Source of the DNA: Streptomyces lilacinus
GTDB lineage: Bacteria > Actinomycetota > Actinomycetes > Streptomycetales > Streptomycetaceae
Reading direction: 5' to 3'
Assembly (NCBI GenBank): GCA_000715685.1
Contig: KL569434.1
Coordinates: forward strand, 36,312-41,680
DNA length: 5,369 nucleotides
Shown here: piece by piece, positions 1-5,369 of the stretch
Layout: every line of letters begins with the position of its first letter
Numbering within the stretch: the stretch's first letter is position 1
Notes under the pieces: generated by a model
Database searches by the model: none
What the model was told of the DNA's origin: nothing
The model's input: the letters and a program-made list of their open reading frames with translations, nothing else
Position numbers and translations under genes: made by a program

Positions 1-17
1 ATGTGTATAAGAGACAG
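1..17 (+). other. Tn5/Nextera mosaic-end adapter remnant (17 of 19 bp)
   Basis: The first 17 bases read ATGTGTATAAGAGACAG, which is the 19-bp hyperactive Tn5 mosaic end (AGATGTGTATAAGAGACAG) lacking its first two bases. It is library-preparation sequence, not genome. It supplies an artificial ATG at position 1 and an artificial GTG at position 3, so any protein starting there with MCIRD or (V/M)YKRQ is spurious. It also interrupts the minus-strand protease gene, whose last genomic codon is at 18-20. Confidence 0.97.
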
Positions 18-3000
18 ATACTCGCCGGCGGCCGGCTTGGTCAGGGTGACCAGCTCGTCCGAGCCGCCGCTGGTGGAGGAGCCGACGGGCTTGCCGTCCT
101 TGAGGACGGTCAGGTCCAGGTCGGCCTTGGGGTCGGCCGCGGCGCCGATCGCGGCGTCGAAGCGGGTGACGCCCTCGCCGAGGGTGACCGTGGTGGTGAG
201 GGTCTCGCCCTGCTTGATCGTCGGGCGGTCGGTCTTCGAGGAGCCGAGGCGGCCGCCCTTGAGCGTGCCCTCGAGCGCGGCGAAGCCGTTGGTGGCCTTC
301 CAGGCGACGGCGGCGGGGGTGCCGACCTTGGCCTCGGCGACGGTCTGGACCGCCGGCTCGAAGGTGGTGCCCAGCACCGTGGCCGTCAGCGTGTAGGGGT
401 TCTCCAGCAGCGGGGAGGTGCGGCGGGACTCGACCTCGAGCTCCCAGACGCCCGGCAGCGGGTTCGCGTAGGAGCGCAGGTCGGGGCGGCAGGTGTTGGC
501 CGGGTTGGTGTAGTTCGGGTAGCAGTTGACCGTGGAGGTCGGGTCGACCGGGACGCCGTAGGGGTTGATGGCTATGAACCGGGTCTGGCTGCCGGCGGCC
601 AGGCCGCCGAGCGCGACCTCGAGGGTCTTGGCGCCCTTGGGCACGGTCACGAAGTACGAGGTCGTGGCGTTGCGGACGGCGGTGGCGGTCTTCTTCACCA
701 CGTAGGTCGGCTGCGCCAGCGGCTCGGCGACCACGACGGTCGTCATGATCTGCTTGTCGACGCCCTCGGTCCTGTCGTCGTCCACGGTGAGGATCGCGCT
801 GTGGATGCCGGCGGTCTTGGCCTTGGCCTTGACCTTGACGGTGACCGGCTTGTTCAGCGGCAGCTTCACCTCGTGGTCGCCGACGAGCGAGAAGGTGCCG
901 TCGTTGGTGCGCCACTTCAGCTCGTGCCACACGGGCTTGTCCGGGCCGGTGGTGCGGGTGACGGTGACGTCGTAGGTCCGGCTCTCGCCGGCCTTGAGGC
1001 CGCCCTCGCGGTCGTAGAGGCCCGTGCCGAAGCCGGGCGTCTTCAGCGCGCCGGACAGCGCGGTGGAGACGGGGGCCTTGACGGTGTACTCGTGGGCGGT
1101 GGCACCCTCGCGCAGGGCCTCCCAGGCCTCGTTGATGTCGATGAGGCCGGAGCCCTGCTCGTACGCCTGGAAGCCCTTGATCTGCTTCGCGGTGCTGGTG
1201 AGCGCCGTGCGCAGGTCGGCCGGGGCGAGCTTCATGCGCTTCTGCTTGGCGGCCGAGATCAGCAGCGCGGAGGCGCCGGCGGCCTGCGGGGAGGCCATCG
1301 AGGTGCCCTGCAGCATGCCGTAGCCGGGCGGCAGGGCGTAGCCGGACTCGGCGACGGGCGCGCCCGGCTCCCAGGTCGGCGTGGTGTTGATCGACGCGCC
1401 GGGGGCGCTGATCGTGGGCGTGAAGCCGCCGTCCTCGCGCGGGCCGCGCGAGGAGAAGGGCATCATCGCGTACTTCGTCTTCACCTCGGAGCCGTAGTTG
1501 GCGGCCCAGGTCTCCTTGGAGACGGCCGCGCCGACGCTGAGGACCTTGTCGGCCAGGCCGGGGTCGCCGATGGTGTTGGCGCCGGGGCCGCTGTTGCCGG
1601 CGGAGATGACGAGCTGGACGCCGTAGGTGTCGATGAGGCGGGTGTAGAGCTCGGAGCGGGCGTTGTTGCCGTCGTTGAGCGCGGGCAGGCCGCCGATCGA
1701 CATGTTGACGATGTCGACGCCGCGGTTGACCACGAGGTCGATCATGCCCTCGGTGAGCGCGACGTTGGTGCAGCCGCCCGACCAGGTGCAGGCCCGGGAG
1801 GAGACGAGCTTGGCGCCGGGCGCCGCGCCGTTCATCTTCCCGCCGAAGAGGCCGTGGGCCGCGGTGATGCCGGCGACGTGGGTGCCGTGCTCGGACTCGA
1901 TGACGCCGATGTTGACGAAGTCGGCCTTCTTGCCGACCCAGGAGCCGCCCTTGGGGCCCATCGGCACGTCCTTGCGGATCTGCACGACGAAGGGGATGCG
2001 CTCGGCGATCGGGGTGTCGGGGTTGTCCTTGCCGAAGTACCCGACCTGGAAGCCGTCCTTGTAGGGCTTGAGCTCCTCGTCGTTGCCGAAGTTCCCGTCG
2101 TCGTCGAGGTCGACGCGGACGGTGCCCTTCGCCTTGTCGTAGAGGACGGCCCAGGAGTCGGTGGTGTCGCCGTCCCGGTTGAGGTCGCCCTTCATGTCGC
2201 CGCCGGTGGTGGCGCTCTCGCGGAAGAGGGCGACCTGGTAGGCGGAGCCGCCCGCGGGGGCGGTGTAGGTGCGGCCGTTGAAGGAGAAGCTCGGGCCGGA
2301 GACGTCGGAGGTCATCGGCAGCCAGGTGCCGTCCGCGTCCGTGAGCGGGTCGGTGGCGGTGACCCAGTCGACGATCTTGCGCTCGCCGGTGGTGGTCTTC
2401 TGCAGCGCCGGGTGGCCCAGGTCGATGCCGGAGTCGAGGATGCCGATGGTCACGCCGCGGCCGTCGGCCTCGGGGTGGTCCTCGACGAAGTCGACGGCGC
2501 CGGTCTCGAAGGCCGGCTGGTACGGGTTCTTCGCCGGGGTCCGCGCGTCGGGTCCGGGGTACTTCCGGTCCTTGGCGAGCGAGCGGGCGCCCTGCGCGGC
2601 GTCGGCCCGGGGCGTCGGGTCGGGCAGCGGGACGTCCTGCTTGAGGTCGATGCCGTGGACCGAGGCCAGCTTCTTGGCCTCGTCGATGGCGGCGTCGGCC
2701 TTGGCGGTCGGCACGGTGGCGCGGACGTAGCCGAGCTTGTCGTAGGCCTGGCCCACGGAGGCGCCGTCGATGGCGCCGAGCCTGCCGGCGACCTGGCCGG
2801 TCTGGCCGGGCGCGGTGGCGATCATCATGGTGACCGTCCGGTCGCCCTTCGCCTTGGCCTTGGCCAGCAGGTCCGCGTCGTGCGAACCGAGCTTGTCGTC
2901 GGGCGACTTGGCCGTCTTGACCGGGCCCGGCGCGGGCCGCGGGTCGTCGGCGAAGGCGGGCGCGGCACCCGCCGTGGTGAGCGCGGCCACGAGCGAGGCC

Positions 3001-3083
3001 GCGACGGCTATTCGGGCCGTGCGTCTCGCGCCGCCCGCGGGCGCGTGGACGGCGCCGGGGGCGCCATCGGAGCTGGGGTTCAT
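18..3083 (-). CDS. Secreted S8 (subtilisin-family) serine protease, tripeptidyl-peptidase II-like architecture; 3' end missing
   Basis: Likely an extracellular endopeptidase or tripeptidyl peptidase. The 1022 visible codons run from ATG at 3083 into the adapter without a stop. Residues 1-45 look like a signal peptide: a long N-region with Arg20-Arg21, a hydrophobic stretch at about 25-45 and a likely cut after Ala-Phe-Ala45. Residues about 80-165 resemble an S8 propeptide. The catalytic set is complete: Asp217 in GILDSGID, His399 in EHGTHVAG, oxyanion Asn497 in SAGNSGPG and Ser595 in GTSMASPQ. Asp and His are 182 residues apart, against about 32 in subtilisin. The insert holds two calcium-loop-like motifs (Asp300-Asp309 and Asp325-Glu336). 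Cys432/Cys438 and Cys854/Cys865 could form disulfides. Beta-rich regions follow at about 664-788 (Ig-like), 790-905 (jelly-roll-like) and 908-1022 (cut). The long insert and beta modules recall tripeptidyl-peptidase II, so this subgroup is an inference. The ATG at 3083 is preferred over in-frame ATGs at 3089 and further upstream because AGGGA sits 5 nt before it. Relatives are, from memory, about 1100 residues, so perhaps 80 are missing. Confidence 0.95.
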
Positions 3084-3088
3084 GACCA

Positions 3089-3093
3089 TCCCT
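3089..3093 (-). promoter_or_regulatory. Ribosome binding site of the S8 protease
   Basis: Minus-strand AGGGA lies 5 nt before the ATG at 3083. It decides the start, because another in-frame ATG (3089-3087) overlaps this motif and would leave no room for a Shine-Dalgarno spacer. Confidence 0.7.
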
Positions 3094-3116
3094 GGCTGAA
3101 AGTGATGAACAGGTGG

Positions 3117-3162
3117 AAAAGGCCGACCTCGGGGCATAACAAAGGGCACAACAAAAAGGCCG
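3117..3162. repeat. 12-bp tandem direct repeat nested inside a 9-bp direct repeat, upstream of the protease
   Basis: GGGCATAACAAA (3132-3143) is followed directly by GGGCACAACAAA (3144-3155), identical at 11 of 12 positions. The pair is bracketed by two perfect copies of AAAAGGCCG at 3117-3125 and 3154-3162, whose starts are 37 bp apart; the second copy overlaps the end of the tandem pair by two bases. On the protease-coding strand the tandem units read TTTGTTGTGCCC then TTTGTTATGCCC, 49-72 bases before the start codon. Two direct half-sites near a start suggest an operator or activator site. The binding protein is unknown. Confidence 0.6.
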
Positions 3163-3363
3163 GACCACGGTGGGTGGAGCGCAATGGGGCACGACGACGC
3201 GGCGTCCGGAAATCGGAGGCCGGATGACGGATCACTTTGATGGAAGTGGTGCGGGTTTGGGGAGAGTTGCCGGGGCGCGAAGATAAGGATGGCGTAAACC
3301 CGCCACGCGCCACGCGGGATGAAGCGGGACGGAGGCCATGAAGCGGTCAGGGCTATTCCCGCA

Positions 3364-3410
3364 GCTCAGCGGCTGTAGGACAAACGGACTAAAGGACTGG
3401 CCCGCTGAGC
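3364..3410. repeat. 9-bp perfect inverted repeat with a 29-nt spacer containing three GGAC units
   Basis: GCTCAGCGG (3364-3372) and CCGCTGAGC (3402-3410) are exact reverse complements. The spacer holds GGAC at 3378, 3386 and 3394, spaced exactly 8 bases apart. AGCGGCT also recurs in direct orientation at 3368-3374 and 3408-3414. The arms could be two operator half-sites, or a hairpin in a transcript from either strand. There is no T-tract, so a terminator is unlikely. Confidence 0.5.
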
Positions 3411-3426
3411 GGCTCCAGGGTTCCCT

Positions 3427-3448
3427 CGCGGGTGAACGCTGAGTGAGC
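3427..3448 (-). promoter_or_regulatory. Candidate PHO box (PhoP binding site), minus-strand orientation
   Basis: On the minus strand two adjacent 11-nt units read GCTCACTCAGC (3448-3438) and GTTCACCCGCG (3437-3427). Against the Streptomyces PhoP direct-repeat-unit consensus G(G/T)TCAYYYR(G/C)G they match at 9 and 11 of 11 positions. The preceding 11 bases (3459-3449) match only weakly (6 of 11). The box points towards the protease, but its near edge is 343 bases from that start codon, so it could instead act as a distal site for the phosphoesterase promoter. No -10 element at a standard distance was seen. Confidence 0.55.
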
Positions 3449-3454
3449 GTCAGC

Positions 3455-3475
3455 ACACCAGGGGACGAGTGGTGT
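3455..3475. repeat. 6-bp inverted repeat with a 9-nt spacer
   Basis: ACACCA (3455-3460) and TGGTGT (3470-3475) are exact reverse complements around a 9-base spacer. Centre-to-centre spacing of the arms is 15 bases. It lies between the two PHO-box-like elements and could be an operator dyad. It is short enough to arise by chance. Confidence 0.3.
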
Positions 3476-3524
3476 ATGTCAGTTCGCAGTAGCCAAGATC
3501 CATGTGAGGTGATCGGCGGCGACC

Positions 3525-3557
3525 GTTGCGGCCCAGTTCACGCCCAGGTCACTCGCG
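3525..3557 (+). promoter_or_regulatory. Candidate PHO box (PhoP binding site) upstream of the phosphoesterase
   Basis: Three consecutive 11-nt units start at 3525, 3536 and 3547: GTTGCGGCCCA, GTTCACGCCCA and GGTCACTCGCG. The last matches the Streptomyces PhoP repeat-unit consensus G(G/T)TCAYYYR(G/C)G at all 11 positions and the middle one at 8. The first matches the consensus at only 5, but equals the middle unit at 8 of 11, so it may be a weaker third unit. The box ends 81 bases before the start codon of an exported phosphoesterase, the expected kind of PhoP target. PhoP sites in Streptomyces commonly replace or overlap the -35 element, which would explain why no good -35 is visible. Confidence 0.65.
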
Positions 3558-3561
3558 CTGC

Positions 3562-3576
3562 CAACGATCCTCGTTG
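3562..3576 (+). repeat. Short hairpin-forming inverted repeat just downstream of the PHO box
   Basis: CAACGA (3562-3567), TCC, then TCGTTG (3571-3576) form a perfect 6-bp stem with a 3-nt loop, starting 4 bases after the PHO-box-like element. If transcription starts upstream of it, it would be a small hairpin at the 5' end of the leader and could stabilise the message. It could equally be a DNA dyad. No T-tract follows. Confidence 0.35.
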
Positions 3577-3626
3577 ACGAAGCCCGCAGCCCGCCCGCCG
3601 TCCCGCTTGCCTTCGCGTTCGCACTC

Positions 3627-3633
3627 GGGGAGA
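3627..3633 (+). promoter_or_regulatory. Ribosome binding site of the phosphoesterase
   Basis: GGGGAGA ends 5 nt before the ATG at 3639. It fixes this start, and the residues that follow form a twin-arginine signal. Confidence 0.75.
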
Positions 3634-3638
3634 CCGCC

Positions 3639-5350
3639 ATGCACCGCAGATCCCGCAGAACCGCAGACTCGCACCTCGACCGCCGTGCCTTCCTGGCCGC
3701 CGCGGGCGCCGTCACCACGGCCGCCGGGCTGGGCCTGGTGGGCACCGACGGCCGCCCGGCCGCCGCCGCGCCGCAGGAGCCGCCGCCCGCCCCGGCACCC
3801 CAGGCGGCCACGCCCACCACCCCCGCGACGGCTGCCGCGAAGGCCCCCACCGGGGCCGGCACCACCCTGGTGTCCGTCGCCGCGCCCCGCGGCAGCGGCG
3901 GCTACCGGCGCCTGGGCGACGGCCCGGGCTGGCCCCGGCAGATCCGGGCCGAGCTGGCCGAGGCGCAGGGCGGCCGCGAGGACCGGCGCACCACGCTGGC
4001 CTCCTTCGTGCAGTTCACCGACCTGCACCTGACGGATGTGCAGCACCCGCTGCGCTACGAGTTCTTCCGCTCCGGCGAGCCCGGCGGCTGGCGCCCGCAC
4101 GAGGCCCTCACCCTGCCCGGCGTGGTCTCCCTGGTGGAGCGGGTCAACAAGGTGCGCCGGGGGCCGGCCACCGGTGCCCCGTTCGCATTCGTGATCACCA
4201 CGGGCGACAACGGCGACGAAAACGCCAAGATCGAGGTGGAGTGGTTCCTCACCGCCCTCAGCGGCGGCCGGATGAACCCCAACACCGGCGACCCGCGCCA
4301 CTACGAGGGCGTTCAGAACAGCGGCCTCACGCTCTACTGGCACCCCGACAGCGACCTGCGCGACCAGGACAAGGCGCTGGGCTACCCGAGGATCCCCGGC
4401 TACCTCGACGCCGTCTGCCGCCAGGTCGCCAGTCCGGGCCTCAACATCCCCTGGTACTCCACCTTCGGCAACCACGACCTGCTCTCCGGCGGCTGCTACC
4501 CCGCGGCCGGCTCCTTCATCGCCGACGTCTGCGTCGGCAACCGCAAGCTGCAGTACATCCCGCCCGCCGAGGCCAAGTGGCTCATGCAGGGCGAGGCCGG
4601 AGGCGCCGACCCCAAGGGCAAGCGCATAGAGGCCATGCTCGAGTCGCACAAGAAGGAGATGCGCACCGTCACCGCAGACCCGCGCCGGGTGCCGCTGACG
4701 GCGCGTCAGTACGTGGCCGCCCACCTCGATCCGGCACACGCCGGGCGCGGACCCGTCGGCCACGGCTACACCCGCGCCAACCTCGACTCCGGCACGCTCT
4801 ACTACAGCTTCCGGGTCTCGGACAAGGTCATCGGCATCAGCATCGACTCCACCGACCCCGGCGGCCACTACCAGGGCTCGCTGGGCACCGCCCAGCTCAA
4901 CTGGCTGGACCGCACCCTGCGCCAGCACCGGGACGAATACGCGCTGATCTTCAGCCACCACCCGAGCTGGAGCATGAACAACATGACCCCCGACCCCGCC
5001 GCCCCGCGCGACAAGCGGCACGGCGGCGAGGAGGTCGTCGCCCTCCTGCAGCGCCACTCCAACGTCCTGGCCTGGATCAACGGCCACAGCCACCGCAACC
5101 GCATCCGCCCGCGCGGCACCTTCTGGGAGATCGCCACCGCCTCCCACGTCGACTACCCGCAGCTCGCCCGCATCATCGAGATCACGGACAACCACGACGG
5201 GACGATCTCGCTGTTCACCACCCTGATCGAGTCGGCCGCCCCGTACCGCACCGACTTCCACGACCTCTCGCAGACGGGGCTGGCCTCCCTCTACCGCGAG
5301 CTGGCGTTCAACGCCCCCGGCTCGGACACCTCGCTCGCGGGCCTGCCGAG
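3639..5350 (+). CDS. Tat-exported metallophosphoesterase, probable TIGR03767 (PPA1498) family; 3' end missing
   Basis: A calcineurin-like phosphoesterase expected to hydrolyse phosphate esters outside the membrane with a two-metal centre; its substrate is unknown. There are 570 complete codons before the adapter. Residues 12-19 (HLDRRAFL) hold the twin-arginine pair Arg15-Arg16. A hydrophobic stretch follows to about residue 36, then an Ala/Pro-rich linker to about 75, with a possible cut in the Ala41-Ala44 run. All five metallophosphoesterase motifs are present: Asp128-x-His130, GDNGD with Asp190 and Asp193, GNHD at 277-280, His440-His441, and GHSH at 482-485. About 160 residues separate the third and fourth motifs. 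A Tat signal plus long inserts between motifs is what I recall as diagnostic of TIGR03767. Cys286 and Cys298 could form a disulfide, consistent with export. The start is set by ATG at 3639 behind GGGGAGA. A PHO-box-like element upstream suggests induction by phosphate starvation. The core domain is intact, so probably only a short C-terminal tail is lost. Residues 571 onward in this frame are adapter-encoded. Confidence 0.93.
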
Positions 5351-5369
5351 CTGTCTCTTATACACATCT
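5351..5369 (-). other. Tn5/Nextera mosaic-end adapter (complete 19 bp)
   Basis: The last 19 bases, CTGTCTCTTATACACATCT, are the exact reverse complement of the synthetic Tn5 mosaic end. They match neither natural IS50 end as I remember them (outside end CTGACTCTTATACACAAGT, inside end CTGTCTCTTGATCAGATCT), so this is a library adapter and not a transposon. Translated in the phosphoesterase frame it adds a false CLLYTS tail, including a TTA codon that does not belong to the gene. Confidence 0.98.

Larger units (their letters stand above)
3084..3638. other. Divergent intergenic regulatory region, no convincing gene
   Basis: These 555 bases separate the start codons of two divergent genes, so both promoters should lie here. 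The sequence is visibly richer in A and T than the flanking genes and lacks their strong third-position GC bias. Short reading frames exist on both strands but have no family resemblance or suitable codon use. The region holds two PHO-box-like elements, a tandem repeat and several dyads, listed separately. I could not find a convincing -10/-35 pair for either gene. None of the dyads has a T-tract, and no terminator is expected between divergent genes. Confidence 0.8.

Noticed and set aside
3..3227. Very long open frame on the plus strand across the protease gene
   Set aside because: It is antisense to a gene with a complete catalytic set, its start lies in the adapter, and its product is low-complexity Gly/Ala/Arg/Val sequence typical of shadow frames in GC-rich DNA.
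3290..3299. TGGCGTAAAC, a 9/10 match to the AdpA consensus TGGCSNGWWY
   Set aside because: The consensus is degenerate, the mismatch is at a fixed G, and a single near match in 555 bases is not persuasive.
3301..3316. CGCCACG tandem 7-bp repeat
   Set aside because: Two short GC-only units are common by chance in such DNA, and there is no positional support.
3376..3381. TAGGAC as a -10 element on the plus strand
   Set aside because: No acceptable -35 lies 16-19 bases upstream, and it sits far from the gene behind other structure.
3232..3456. 74-codon minus-strand frame in the intergenic region
   Set aside because: No family resemblance, codon choice unlike the flanking genes, and it overlaps the candidate PHO box and the inverted repeat.
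3476..3577. 33-codon plus-strand frame with an AGGGGA ten bases upstream, a possible leader peptide
   Set aside because: Its codons (AGT, CAA, CCA, TGT) are atypical for this genome and the PHO-box-like repeats lie inside it, so regulatory DNA explains it better.
3549..5261. Long open frame on the minus strand opposite the phosphoesterase
   Set aside because: Its product is a low-complexity Gly/Val/Ala shadow with no motif, while the plus strand carries all five metallophosphoesterase motifs and a Tat signal.
1..5369. Natural composite transposon or IS50-type element bounded by inverted ends
   Set aside because: The ends are the engineered mosaic end and not the natural outside or inside ends, there is no transposase, and there is no 9-bp target duplication.

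Overview
This is a GC-rich fragment whose codons almost always end in G or C. Its secreted proteins and spacing fit Streptomyces or a close relative; this is inferred from composition, protein families and regulatory motifs, not from a database match. Both ends are synthetic. Bases 1-17 and 5351-5369 are the Tn5/Nextera mosaic end, facing each other as in a tagmented DNA molecule. Only 18-5350 is biological sequence, and both genes are cut at their 3' ends by the adapters.

The layout is a divergent pair. On the minus strand (3083 down to 18) lies a gene for a large secreted subtilisin-family (S8) serine protease. It has a signal peptide, a propeptide, a catalytic domain with the full Asp217/His399/Asn497/Ser595 set, a long insertion carrying two calcium-loop-like motifs, and at least three beta-rich C-terminal regions. 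The arrangement resembles tripeptidyl-peptidase II-like S8 enzymes. On the plus strand (3639 to 5350) lies a gene for a Tat-exported metallophosphoesterase, very likely the TIGR03767 (PPA1498) family. It keeps all five metal-site motifs, separated by long inserts.

The 555-base intergenic region (3084-3638) shows no convincing gene but is rich in regulatory-looking structure. The best signals are two PHO-box-like elements matching the 11-nt direct repeat unit described for Streptomyces PhoP, G(G/T)TCAYYYR(G/C)G. One is on the plus strand (3536-3557, with a possible third unit from 3525), just upstream of the phosphoesterase. The other is on the minus strand (3427-3448), pointing towards the protease. 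Other structure includes a 12-bp tandem repeat just upstream of the protease, nested in a 9-bp direct repeat, a 9-bp inverted repeat with a 29-nt spacer, and two smaller dyads.

The most economical reading is a phosphate-starvation response locus. PhoP would induce an exported phosphatase-like enzyme to release phosphate from organic compounds, and possibly also the extracellular protease. The phosphoesterase link is well supported by motif position; the protease link is speculative. I see no novel multi-gene system here.
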